Below are positions 8,721-20,805 of a stretch of 24,359 nt of DNA, in pieces. How positions within the stretch are numbered: position 1 is the first letter of the stretch; each line of letters starts with the position of its first letter. The notes beneath the pieces are model-generated. The model saw nothing but the letters and a program-made list of their open reading frames with translations, had not been told where the DNA came from and did no database searches. Source of the DNA: Reticulitermes lucifugus (Eukaryota; Arthropoda; Insecta; Blattodea; Rhinotermitidae); contig JAKCWW010002652.1 of assembly GCA_026260175.1 (NCBI GenBank), forward strand, positions 1-24,359, written 5' to 3'. Position numbers and translations under genes: made by a program.

Positions 8721-10842
8721 CAAATTTCAGAATGTAATCACAGTTTTGCAGGTATGCTTTTAGACTGCCATACCTTATTTCTGACCTGGCATAGACATAC
8801 ATGTGAAATGTATGAATGTGTGAATGCTACATACAGGGTGTTCATACCCATTACAATTTATTATAACTACACATACAAACAGAAATTTGGTACAAGTGCA
8901 GAGTGTTTCTTAATTGGGATTTTATAATAACGTAGAATCATGAGAAGGAAGCATTTTGGTTTCAGAACAGTTGCAAAATGCATTACAAATAACAGCTTTG
9001 ATTGCTATTGACAAGCTACTTTATATCAATATGTGTGTTTCATATGAGTGTAATGGAGTTTGTGACATTCAGTGTCAAACTTTTTTCTAGTGTATATTTT
9101 CAGTCCCACAATGAAGTAAGTTGATCTTAGACTACGTGATTAGACTCTCATATTTAATCTTGGAAGAGAGATAAAACGGGGTTCAACCCTACTAGATGTG
9201 TAGTTTAAATGTGCAGAAGAGACTTAATGTCTTAAATATTCTTTTCATAGTGAATGGATTTGATTTACACAATCTTGGAACAACTTGGACAAGTATAATA
9301 TAGACTTGAAGGATTTTAAAATCCCATACTTGTGTTGAGGTGAAACTTCATGAATATTTGAATGCAGTTTGTAGCTTGTAATGTAGCTACAGAATAGGAT
9401 AAAACAGATTGTTGGTTGCAGATTGTATTGTAATTGGATTATATAATTTTTTAAGTAGGAAAACATTTTTTAAGGCCATGGTTCCCCAGGTGGAGTTTTT
9501 GTGGTTTTTGTTTACCAAGCAGTAATTTTATACAACTTCACTAACAAAAATAAAAGTGTTGTTGCTGGTGAAGATATGGGACCGAGGTTTGAAAGGTTAC
9601 TGAAAAAAAAAATGGGTAAGAAAGACTGTTGACCGCACATTCATGAATCATTTTCTTTCTGCCTGTCTTTCTTTAATGTGTTGTATATTTTCATGTATTC
9701 ACTACTGAGTTAAAGTGGAATCTTTATGAAATATTGTAGTTCATTGCAAATAACAAATAGACCTATTGGTTGGCGTATTTTGTGTTTCACACACTGATTG
9801 TGGATTTCCATCATTTATACTTCTTTCATTTTCTTAAAAATGGCGCTTATTACTTTTGGTATTATGAAAGAAAAAATATATTTTGTATTTACGTGCAGAA
9901 CTGTACAAGCCACCTATATGATTGTTTAGTAAGACTTTTGTATCTCAGAAAACTAGAAGTGGTTTTCCTACATGATAAAACTGCTGCTGTTATTTGAAGT
10001 GGTAATGAGTATGAAGAAGATAAATATTTGAAGGTTACTTTTTGTTAATGAAAATAAATACTTTGCTGCAACAGTGAAGATTTTTCTGCATAAATCACTA
10101 CTCCACAGATGATCAACAGCTCAACTAATCCAAAATGTGTTATGGACCAGGAGTTGGTGTATAGGTTAATGGCCACTTACTAATTTAGATTAAAGCTGGG
10201 AATTTTAGCAGCACGTTACTGCTATTTCAAATATGACAAATAACGCAAATAAAGTATGTAAATCTTACAGATCCAGTTATTTCTTTTGCCTGGTAAAGTG
10301 CTACACAAATTGTACTTTGGGAGAACATTGATGCCTGAAACAAAAATTTGAGTCTGTTGCAAAGTTGTTTGTTGTTCCATCTTCTGTAGGCCTCAATGTA
10401 TATTGCAGTAAGTGAACCTGAAGTACAAGACCATGTCATGCAATATTGTACTGCATAGTATATCCTGTTTGCAAATGTGTAATCTCTACTTTTGTAATAT
10501 TTAGTGTAGTGTGTATGTCTTTCTGACTGGGGCTCTATTTGTAGGCATATAGTTGTCATATAAAAAATATTTGATATGGAATGGAAATATCATTTTTTAA
10601 TATGAATATGCTGGTAATTTAATAGCTGCAGGGATAGAGTATGTGAAAGACTATAAACATGCTGTGGTTTTTATTACTACTCCTAGACCATTAAAGGGAA
10701 GGAGGGGATGAACTTCTTTCACAATGTTAAGATGCACATTCATTTTTTCATTGCATACCTTTTAGCAAAATACATGCAGAAATAAGTCTGAGAGGTGGAA
10801 TATCATCTTTCTGTAAATTTCTGAACCACTCAGACTGCAGAC
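8721..10842. other. Intergenic AT-rich DNA, no gene seen
   Basis: The short open frames here have random composition. An ACAGGGTGTTC motif at 8833-8843 resembles the end of dispersed insect repeats but has no partner. Poly(A)-like AATAAA signals occur at 9549 and near 10050 without an associated coding region. Confidence 0.5.
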
Positions 10843-11328
10843 CAGGGCTTTCCAATTGCAGGCGTGATGCAGTGTTAATACGAAGAGTGCTGTGCGTACA
10901 TCCTTTTCCTTATATAAGTTTTAAAACTTTCGCGGCGACATGATTTTTATAGTCTTCTTGGGTCATCAGCCGCGTTAGATGAGTTAAAAGATACAACGTT
11001 TCGGGGACTGGCTCCATCCCTATCCTCGGGCAGAACTGATATAACCCAGCACTCGTCTGTCCTGTGTTTATATACCTGCCAAGGCAGGGAGTATCGGAAC
11101 GGCTCGGAGTGCACCAACCAATTAGGTATATAAACACAGGACAGACGAGTGCTGGGTTATATCAGTTCTGCCTGAGGATGGGGATGGAGCGTCCCCGAAA
11201 CGTTGTATCTTTTAACTCACCTGATGCGGCTGATGGCCCGAGAAGACCATATTAAATCCTGTTCCTCAACTTTTTGTTACAAAAGGACTTCAAAATGTGA
11301 ACTGCAGGCTGTGATTTGGGAAGCCTTG
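10843..11328. mobile_element. Possible hAT-like non-autonomous element enclosing the foldback
   Basis: The sequence CAGGGCTTTCCAA at 10843-10855 and the reverse complement of TTGGGAAGCCTTG at 11316-11328 match at 11 of 13 positions, in inverted orientation. Termini of the CAGGG type are common in hAT elements. The 8-bp flanks (ctgcagac and atgtcaca) do not match, so no target duplication supports it. Confidence 0.25.
10944..11258. repeat. Large foldback: 134-bp inverted repeat around a 46-nt loop
   Basis: Arm 10944-11077 is the reverse complement of arm 11124-11258 at roughly 92 percent by hand alignment, with a 2-base indel. The inner 48 bases of each arm are identical. Each arm carries TATATAAA near its inner end and the block CCCCGAAACGTTGTATC. 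The arms read as short open frames in both directions, which is a consequence of the symmetry and not coding evidence. The loop is 11078-11123. Possible origins are two inverted copies of a repeat end, such as a Penelope-type pseudo-LTR, or a foldback transposon. Confidence 0.88.
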
Positions 11329-12142
11329 ATGTCACACACAATTCCTTCCAACATTCCTTCCAGTGTTGCAGAACAGTAAGCAAGGGATAGCAGTGGAATA
11401 TTATGTGGAACACATGCATGTATTTTAAGCCTTTCTTTAGGCATACATGTTAGCAAGGATGGTCTGATTTCTTATCAAGGACATGGCAACCTAAACTTAT
11501 GGTTAGCCTAATATTATTTTCCCTTTTTTGTGTTCAGAGCCCAAACACTGAATAAATATAAATAATATATGATTTAGAATATGAGTTTTGAGTGGGGAAT
11601 ATAAACAAAGGATTAAAATTTCTTTCCCTTATGCCCCATGATATGAATTAGTTATAATTTAAAAGTAAATTGTAAGGGAGAAAAAGTGGGATCTAATTTT
11701 GTAAGAAAATACATCTGGTAGTTACAGTATAACACCTGAAATTCAGCCTTTCAGTTGTGAAGTACTGACACATCATGGTAAATACTATTCAGACGTATAT
11801 TGGATCTGAGTGTTGACTTGTATCTTGTAGTCTTATTGAATGAGATGTGGCTGTTGTCTTGAGTCTCCATCTCCTCACTGTCACCTCCATTAACCTAGAA
11901 GCGTGAAACTGTCGAGAATTAAACTAGGGGAGCAGTCTTCACAATAATTCAGTGTTACTGTAGAAATACAATTCCATATGTACAAATTAGAACTTAATAC
12001 ATCTAATTTGAATTCTTATGAACTAATCATATTAAAATTGTGATTTAATTAGTTTTGAAATACAATAAAATAGAACATTTTGAGGGAGAATGCAAGCAGT
12101 GTAATGGAGTATGCTTGTATGATGACTTCAGTCCTGTGACAA
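11329..12142. other. Non-coding AT-rich DNA
   Basis: No open frame, repeat pair or RNA-like structure stands out in this stretch. Confidence 0.5.
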
Positions 12143-12149
12143 TTTTTAA

Positions 12150-12355
12150 GTCACAATTTATTGCACTGTTCATTACTTTTGTGTACCTCACTGTAGTTGA
12201 TAGGTTTTTAATTAACAATTGTTTGCACTCCTCTTTATTGTAACAACTTGCAGAAGTTGTTCAGTTCATTATGTTTGATCAATTTCTAATTCACAATTTT
12301 TTGCAGTCTTTAATTACTGTCACTACTTGCAGAAACTGTTCAGTTCATTATTTTC
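12150..12355. repeat. Degenerate tandem repeat, about 78-nt period
   Basis: Two clear copies share acaattgtttgcactc / acaattttttgcagtc (starting 12215 and 12293) and then ttgcagaagttgttcagttc / ttgcagaaactgttcagttc (12248 and 12327), so the spacing is 78-79 bases. A more diverged partial copy starts at 12153. There is no coding content. Confidence 0.65.
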
Positions 12356-13431
12356 AGTCCTTGTGGAGCATGTATTTGATGTACAAATTCATGCATAGTG
12401 CCTTTTTATTTCTTATGATAGATCTGTGTATTATTTATTAAAACCAAGTGCACACATTAAAAGTCGTGTTACAGTGACAGACACATTTTTGCATAATTAC
12501 TCATTTTTTAAACTCATGACCAGTTGTGTCTAAAAGTTCATATTATGTAGGAACTATCTGCGTCCTATGGTATTTATATTCATATTTCTTATTTGATGCA
12601 TTAGCTGCATAACCGAAACAAAATATGCCTTCGTAGGATATAACTGTATACCTGTATTTATGCAACTTATGAGACTTAAAAATGATACATGTGTATTCTA
12701 TCTGCAGGGTACAACATGAAGCCATGTGGGTCAAAAGATAGTAGTATATAGCAGGGGGGCCAGCTAAGAAGTCTGTGGGGGACGCACTTTAGGAGGCAAC
12801 TTAAGCAAGAGCCATGTATTTTTTCCCCCCCTTATTTGATGACTTGTTATTTCTGTTCATCCAATTAAAATAAGCTTGTTTCAGTTAGTTATGAGTCTCT
12901 TTTCCTTAAAAAAATCTATTAAAATGCTGTTCATTGTCAGCCTTTTGCATGTAAACTACCTAAATATTTTTTTACAGGCAACATGCTTGAGCTGCATTGT
13001 GGCCAAACCAGTAGGACATAGTGGCCTTTAAGTAGGGAAATGGGAGCTGTTCTTGTTGGCAGAACATGAGTAGAAACTGAGGGTAATAGGAGATGATGGA
13101 ATAAAGGGAGAAGGGATTGCTCAAGGCAAATACCAGAAAGTGGATGATTGCTAGTGGAACACAGGTATTCAGGGTCTAGGGAGATAAAAAGAAGTAGAGG
13201 AAAATACTGCTGGTGGAGGGTGGCTAGGAATTCAGGGAAAAGAGCAAAACTTCCACTTCCTATCAAAAAATCTCACCTCTTTTCCTCAGTTGCTACCCAT
13301 TCTGTATGGCAGCTACACATGCCACTACTTCCTATTCCCATGGACTGTAAACACCTTTGTACCCATGCTGTACCAGCACTCAGCCTTTTTCTGGTATGTA
13401 CCTGAGCTCTCCTTCACTCTGCTTTTCCCTT
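12356..13431. other. Non-coding interval, possibly including Tigger 3' flank
   Basis: The part from about 13000 is less AT-rich than its surroundings and may be the 3' untranslated part of the adjacent Tigger relic. A motif gcaggggggccagctaag near 12751 resembles a transposon end but has no inverted partner that I could find. Open frames on both strands are not protein-like. Confidence 0.35.
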
Positions 13432-14110
13432 TTATCCCCCCTTTATCCTCAGTTGGCTTGTCCACAGCCCCAAATTCTGCCCTTCCTTTCCCAGTATACT
13501 GCACAGTTTTCCCCCTTGCACTTCAGAGAGTGCTGTTAGTTGTTGAAGGTCCTCCTCAGTTAATTCCACAGCATGAGAGTTGAGAACTTCCTGGATATCC
13601 TTCTCTTCCCAATTTGGGAATCCTGGAACCTTATGGGCTAATATAGGAATGGTCCTTATTTTGTCCTGCTGGTTGGGGGGTGAAGTCACTGATTTGGGCC
13701 TAAGCTTCCAGCTTTTGTTTGGATGAGGCATTACCCCTAACACTTCCCAGATCTTGTCTTCATTTCTCTTGATGTAATGAATTGTAGATTTGTTTATACT
13801 GTAACTTCTTACAACAGCAGCAGTGCTCATTCCCCTGGCCAGTTTATACAACACCTCCACTTTCTTCAAGAGAAACTTAATTTTCCTTTTATCCTCAAGC
13901 CCTTCATCAGCATGTACATCATGCTTTCCAGGTATTAAAACATGAAGGCAACAATTAGTTCTAAAAATAGTGAAAAGCACAGCTGAACAATGCTCCATAT
14001 TGCATGATATCTAGGGAGATACCACGTGAGAGGCAGGCAGATATGGGCTGTTGCATATTCAATTGCGTACCTACACACAATCAACTGCGAACAAGCGAGG
14101 GACCTAAGCT
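13432..14110 (-). mobile_element. Tigger/pogo transposase relic with internal deletion
   Basis: A minus-strand frame of 188 residues holds the two ends of a pogo-family transposase. Residues about 45-84 form a CENP-B/psq-type helix-turn-helix (KKVEVLYKLARGMSTAAVV, then INKSTIHYIKRNEDKI). Residues about 130-160 (WEEKDIQEVLNSHAVELTEE) match the conserved block near the C-terminus of Tigger proteins. The central DDE catalytic domain, normally some 300 residues, is missing, so the element cannot encode active transposase. Above 14050 the minus strand reads GTCCCTCGCTTGTTCGC, like a Tigger terminal repeat. The opposite terminus was not found. Confidence 0.72.
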
Positions 14111-15784
14111 GTGAGGCACAAATATTCTTCTGTGAATGAGCAAACCTGTGATCAAGGCAAGACTGCTGTACTGTGTCAAATAGCTTCACAATTTTCTTCA
14201 TCTGCATTTCAAATATTATGGGGAAGGAGAAGAGGAAAATAGTAGCAATATCTGTACAAATATATCCTTATTTGTGAACATCAGTGGTTATTCACCTGAT
14301 CATATTTCCATTATTTGTTACCATTGGTTAAGATGTAGCAAGAGAAATATGACATAAAACTTAAGAAGAAGAAATGTGAAAGTGCCGTCTAAACAAGCAA
14401 GCCATACAGAAGGGTAACCATACAATATATCTTACAGACCATGGTTGGTGTGAGGCTTTCAGTTTCACAGTTCTGTAGCTGGGACAACTGTGTGAATTTC
14501 ATAAGGGCACTATAAAGTAAATTTTCTTCCTGGTGTTTATTTTTAATGTAGTTAGCCATTACAGTATAGTTTGATATTAACCTTATGAATACACAGCCTT
14601 GGGAATTTCATTGCCATTCTGTCCGAACAGTATTTCATGTGGTAAATAACTGCAACAACTTTAAAGATTCATAAAAAAACAGGCATTTAAAACATTCCTA
14701 AAAGGTAATGAGTACTAGAGAACACTTCCAGTAATTTGCCGGAAGATCAACGAAGGCCCTGACAGAGAGCAAAAAGAAGAAACATAACAGCTACCATACA
14801 ATATTTCATTTTCTTAATCTGACCAAGCCTCCAATAACTATTTTACATATTAAAAAGTCTTTAATCACAAATATATCAGTAATTATATAACTGAACAGTT
14901 CACTACACTAGGAGTAGAATTAATTATTGCTATCATTACTGTTTATACTTCTGTGGGGATATTACATTAATCAGTCCTTTTGTTAAGTATTAGGCATTAT
15001 CACTAGTTAAATTCGATAAATTAAACATATAAACGACATATACATGCATTACTCACTATATATTAAGTAGTAATTAAAAGGAGATTTCTATATATCCGTG
15101 ACTTTGAGCATCATAACACAATAAAAATCTTACCTTCAAATGTAGTGGGGCTATTAGGGGATTAATACAAACTATAGACTATATGAGAGGAATCCACTTG
15201 ATTTTCAGATCACTGTACAAAAGCATTTACATTTGTGAGAAATGACTGGAAAAAGAAAACTTTTTATCTGACATGCTTTGTAGCAAATTGATTATGACAC
15301 AATACATTATAAATAACTTTTCTCACAGTTGGAAATACTGCCTAATAATGAAGTGGGAGAAAAAAGTGTATTTAGTACACTGATGTTTTAACTTTCACTT
15401 ATTGTAGCATATACAACTTAACCTCTTTAATTAAGACATTAGTGTTGTTTGGCATTAGAAACAGTTTTAAACATTTCATGATGTAGTAAATGAACAGGGA
15501 GAATATGACTCCCAACAGTACAAAGAACTGCTCCACTGTTGCAAACATGTAGACAGTCTCAAACATACACTAGAAAAAATTCACGCATTGAATTGTCTCT
15601 CATGCTGCACATTCTTGACTGAAAAAAAAACTGCCACCATGCACAGAACTTAAACATATTCAATGTCTGAAACTGAAACATTTTTCTATTTTTGGTGACT
15701 CCTTGTAAATAGATGTCTTGGATAATACAAGTTAGAAACAGTTCTTCATATATAATATAGATACAGCATTTTGTTCATATAATG
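14111..15784. other. Non-coding AT-rich DNA
   Basis: No coding frame or clear repeat stands out. Short poly(A) and AT runs only. Confidence 0.5.
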
Positions 15785-16335
15785 CAACAAGACAGGCAAT
15801 GTGTGTATAACGTAACATTGAGGCGCATTCATGTAACCATTGTTGCTGTGGAAAAAGCAATAAGCATTAAATATTCTGAGTGTGTGACTGTATTGTTGCC
15901 TTGGTTATCTGGCATACAAATCATATCTTTTCTGTGCCATATATTGTCACCTGTGGCCTGTCTGTCTCTACCATATTTTCCCACATTATCTCATGAACGG
16001 CACATTTTGGAAAAAAATTATTGAACATAAAATGCGTGTTTTGATTTTCTCTACAACTTTTGGCTGAAACATTTCTCATTCTAAGAAGAATTCAGCGAGA
16101 TACTATCATAAATGTACACAGGTCTTCATGTCAAGTACCTGTTATTCTTGTCAGATTTTAATGAAACTTGAATTTTCTCCACAGATTAAAAAAAATCATA
16201 AAATATCAAATTTCATGGACACCTGTCCAGTGGGAGGGTAGTTGTTCCATGAGGAAGGGCGGACATACAGACATGACAAAGGTAATAGCCTCTTTTTGCA
16301 GTTTTGCCAACATGCCTGAAAACCTATAACAGACA
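15785..16335 (+). repeat. Arthropod dispersed repeat of unknown class
   Basis: The plus strand reads NVTLRRIHVTIVAVEK from about 15809, followed by sequence with TLSHERHILEKN. Downstream come phrases such as gttattcttgtcagatttt, atcaaatttcatggacac, gtccagtgggagggtag and ggcggacatacagacatgac. I recall this same series of phrases, and its translation, from spurious predicted proteins and transcripts in many insects. It is dispersed-repeat DNA and not a host gene. The class and exact ends are not visible to me, and the recollection is unverified. Confidence 0.55.
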
Positions 16336-17920
16336 TCTCAGTTCAGTATCTGTCTGTACCCTTAATTCTCACAAGTGTTTGATATGGCTTTCACAGATAA
16401 TGTGACAAAGTAACATTTATAAGTTAGAACAGAACAGGTATTCTTGACAGAACTTCCTGAACATATCCCCCTAAATGGAAATTTACAGAAATCAGTATGG
16501 GTGGCCAAGGAAGCCATGTTGAATCGACACTTCACCGGACCAGTTTGAAGAAACGCCCTCGCTTCCCTGTGATAATTAGGTGGTGCTCTGTATTCTTCAG
16601 AAAATGAAGTCACTTTTTGATCACATTATTAGGATGCTACATTTTAGGAAAAAAAAAATGTTACAAGTACAGTACATCAAATTACTGGCCAATTTTTGGG
16701 AACACAGTATACATCTCAAAATGTAGAGAAGCCCAAAACCTTTACAAAAGTTCATTAAATACTGTAAACGCATTTGCTCCACAGCAAGGCAATCGGGAGG
16801 TTTTTGAAAATGACAAAATGTCAGTAACATCCACCAGTGTTTCTAAAGATTTTTAAAATGTTATAGGAAGTGAATTCAAGCGTCTCTCAGGCTCTCACGA
16901 TAACACAAATGAATATATAATTACTGAACTTGACTCACAGTAATTTGCTTACCTGTTTATGGAGCTTTTAATTAATTAAATCAATTACATAGACAGAAGA
17001 CAATACTAAATTAAGTATATCTGATATTAAAAAAATATTAAATACATGACAAAGTAATCATTAGTTCTCTCACAATTCCCCCCACCAGAATGCTGTCTGT
17101 CCATCCACAGTTCTCAGTGNCCCCCCCCTAAGTCTGTACAAACAATATGACAAGCCCATAATTTTCTAATATTCTAGGTAAGCAGCCATCAATGTTTACA
17201 TTTTAAGGGCACACAATATCCCATGTTGGCCTCAAAGGAGCATGATCATCAACATAACCTACTGAAACTTTCAATCTCTATAACAAAACTGCTTACTATC
17301 CATCAATTGGATGGTGCTGTTATCTCTAGAAGCATATAAATGCAGGTAAGCAACTTTCAGAATGCAGTAAGACTGTTATATACCAAATCCAGAGCCACAC
17401 CTGCAAATATTTCTTGAAAGCAACCTTATATTCTGCTTCGTTACGAAAACTGACCAAGCATTCCTCATGTGGCACATAGGTTCGTAAGAAAGATATGAAG
17501 AAAAGGCATCAGCAATTGTTTAGACTGCTGGTATATGGAATACCTTCAGACAAGTGCTGTCAAGAATTCATGCTGTCAGATAATATGGTATAAGGGTTTG
17601 AAAAATGAACAAACTTTATATTTCCCTTTAAAATCTGGGCAGTGAGTTGCATTCTGAAGGGGCTCCAGTTGATTGAAACCCTCTGAGTTGGCTCCAGTTT
17701 CGCAGTATAGCAGTGAACTTTCCTCTTAACTTACTAGTCAACATATTAGGTTGTTGACACTGCCGTTTCTTTGTTATACACAGTTTTATTTTTCACATTC
17801 TTCACCACTTATAAGTCTCATAAATGAACACAATCAATCCAATGACAATTCCACAGCAAACGTATATCAAACGAGGTGACACCGTCATGGGGCAAGTAGT
17901 TCCCTGATGTTTCAAAAGAT
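16336..17920. other. Non-coding DNA with one ambiguous base
   Basis: No gene is seen. A single N at 17120 sits at the start of a C run (17121-17128), probably an unresolved homopolymer in the assembly. A ten-base direct repeat, ggctccagtt, occurs twice around 17660-17700. Confidence 0.5.
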
Positions 17921-18220
17921 GGTAAAGGTGAAAAGTAAAGTTGTTCCTGTCCACCCCATGAAGGTTTACAGAGAAGCAGAGCTATAGCTCCACTCATTCT
18001 TACCTCTGCACTAGATGGCGGTTGAGTGGTCAACTTCATGCCCTGGCCACTTTATTCCTGGGAAAGCATGCCTGTACCCATTGAACAGGAGGCAGCATGG
18101 GCCCCATAACCAGTCTTGGATGGTTTTGGAGAAGAGAAAATCTCTTCCTCCTGCTGGGATTTGAACCCCAGACCATCCAGCCCACAGCTAGTCGCTATAA
18201 TGACTATGCTATCCTGGCTG
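17921..18220 (-). mobile_element. tRNA-derived SINE, copy 2
   Basis: A diverged copy of the 3455-3744 element in the same minus orientation. Here the B box is intact: the minus strand reads GGTTCAAATCC, matching the polymerase III consensus. The A box (TAGCATAGTCAT) has decayed at its last two bases. The shared interior includes cactagatg, gtggtcaac and the GGTAAA-like tail at 17921. No target-site duplication can be seen, so the insertion is older than copy 1. A plus-strand open frame from 18097 overlaps it and is not a gene. Confidence 0.82.
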
Positions 18221-20805
18221 GTAGTGCTTTCATTTTGAGGGTGAAGCTGCCCAACAGGTCAATTATTCAACATATTAAAAATGTATTTTCAAAACACTTA
18301 TCTGCAGAATCTGGACACCAGACGCTTTTCGGACATTATGGAAGTCCACTTATTTTTCAAGTAATACAACTTTCTGAAGCTGCTAAGTGTAGCAAAATGG
18401 GTTATGTCTGTATTTCCATGTTTTACACTGGACAACCAGTTCATCAATTGTATAAAAATGATAATAATAGTACTGACAATGACATTACATCTATAAATTC
18501 TAACCTCTTAAATACTGTCCACAACTGGACAATTTCAATAATCCATGCAGCTACTGTGGTTTCTTAAAGCAAAAGAAATACCAATGAAATTTGTAAATGC
18601 GAGCCTGTTAGTGAAAGACAAAAACTGGAGTGACAGCATTTTTTTCAACACTTGGCAGATACAGCAGTTCTGGAAGAGTGACCATGATATTTGATACCTC
18701 ATGAGTCAGATGTGTTCATCAATAAGTACAGACAAGGAAATGATGAAGCCTGCTGTTGTTTGAAACTACTCGCATGGGGCAGATCGAGAAAAGACTGGTC
18801 ACTACAAGTGTATCTGATGCAGGAAAAGCAATGTGCCAGATGGGTACCCATATGCAGTGTTGCCATTCACAGCTTAATAATACACTAGTCTCTAGCAGGT
18901 GATGAGCCCCTGTAAATTCACGGTCAAAAGGACATACAAAAAAGCGCAAGTCTGGTGTACCCAGCCAGCTTTCCTTCTAATGAACCAGCTACATGACTAA
19001 CAGGACGTTACCTCTGGAGAGGAAAGGGATACCACCACTGAAAAGAAGTGCAAGTCCCCAAAGACATGAGTTGTGTGTTTAAAAAAGGAATTACAGTTTC
19101 AAAATTTGACAGCAAAATATGGGTGAGGAAGAAGAAAAGAATAAAATAGCATTTGAAAAGCATGGAATTTAAATACCTACACACGAGGGGATCAGTTCAC
19201 GTAAATACATTACTGTCAAACTTATCATTTGTAGTTACTGCAGCCATGGAAAATGTGAATGGAATGGAATGATAGAACACAACATACAAAAGTAATGACA
19301 AAACACATAAATTTATACCTTAATTCTAAACCACTGGAGAAGCATTAACCTGAACTAGTTAATCTCATCTAGTACAATATGGAGTGTCAAATATGGCCCA
19401 TACATTAAAGTTTTTTTCAAAATACATATCATGCTGCAATAAAACTATGCAACATATAATGTGTTTCATTCACAGCAGATGGACATTAGGTTATTTAAAA
19501 AAACTGCATCAAGTACAGCAGCATATTTTGAGATGAACACCTGTCATGGACCTGGACAGACAAGGAAAATCAATAAAAGCCTCTTCCCAGCTAAGATTTG
19601 ACTTTGTTTCATCAAACACATAAATGGCATGTGATAACATAATGCTAAGAGTACCTGTATGAGGTAATGGAGTTTTACATGAATTAATACTATAACAATT
19701 TTAAGTTTAGTTAGTAAAACTTGACAGGAGATATAAATGTCCAGTAAAACAAAGTAGCACCTAAAAGAGAAAATAAACTTTGCCATTAGATAGAGGCAGA
19801 AAAGCTACTTGACACTCAGATTTAGCTTTGGAATTCTCCATGTAAAACCATGCAGTGTGGTAAGCCATTTGTATATAAATGCCAGCTATATCCTAAAAGT
19901 ATTAGGCACAAAACAGCATTTGAATACAATGCTGTGTGATGACATTTGATTGAACCTTAGTAAGGAAATGCATTTGATTATTTTGTGGAAGGAACCCTTC
20001 TTGTAGCTCTAAAAAATAAGGCATTATCTTACGTAGTTGTACGCTACAGTAAATACAATAAATATGTATAAAATAACTGGAAATATTACGACCAATGTCT
20101 CATGGTTTGGCAGTTGTTATAGAGACAGATCAACACAAAATTTTATATAATGATCATTCAGTCTGCTATTTATTATATGTAACCTATGTGTAAGATAAGA
20201 CAGAATGACTTTTAATCAGGCGTGAGTTGAAGATTCTGTGTCACTTCCTCACTAATTTTTACAGGCAAACAATTCCTGTAATTGGGACATTGCTGAATAT
20301 TGTACTCTGGGCATTTTTAAATTGACAGCCATGTTAAATGTTCAGTTACTAAGGTCTAGAGGTGCTGATGTACTATGGAAGGAATGCGACTGGAAATGTG
20401 GTCAACACCTGTTGGTAACCGGTACTCAGCAAGTGGACTGGATCGATTCCACATATTTTAAATGACGGTATATTTCATATGAGTGGACATAGTTTTACCA
20501 CAATAGCTCAGTGAAAGGCATTGTTTAATTAGACCAGGTGGTCACTGTATTGAGCAAAGCAGGTGTTTTGGCTACAGATGGAGAACTGAAAGCTCAATTC
20601 AGGCCCTCAGTCCAATGGAACTCCTGCTACATTCTCTTGAGAAATGAATCTTCCTGTACTGAGGTCATAAATTCTTTGCATTCAGCTAGTGCCAGCATTT
20701 CAGTTACTGGGTCATTAGGAGTAAAATGCTTCTGCCACTTAGGTCAATATGAGTGAATTCTGACATCTTTTAGGTTATTTTGGCTATCCATTCTTACAAA
20801 CATAC
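18221..20805. other. Intergenic DNA, no gene seen
   Basis: Scattered short open frames lack protein character. Around 20440-20450 the word GGATCGATTCC resembles a B box, but no cloverleaf can be built around it. The right end borders the possible 3' end of porcupine. Confidence 0.45.

Noticed and set aside
8833-8843. ACAGGGTGTTC, similar to ends of several insect repeats.
   Set aside because: No inverted partner or target duplication found nearby.
12937-13583. Overlapping open frames on both strands.
   Set aside because: No recognisable domain; probably flank or 3' part of the Tigger relic.
18097-18567. 156-codon plus-strand open frame.
   Set aside because: Its first part is antisense to SINE copy 2 and the rest has no domain character.
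20440-20450. GGATCGATTCC, B-box-like word suggesting a tRNA or SINE.
   Set aside because: No A box at the right distance and no cloverleaf could be built.
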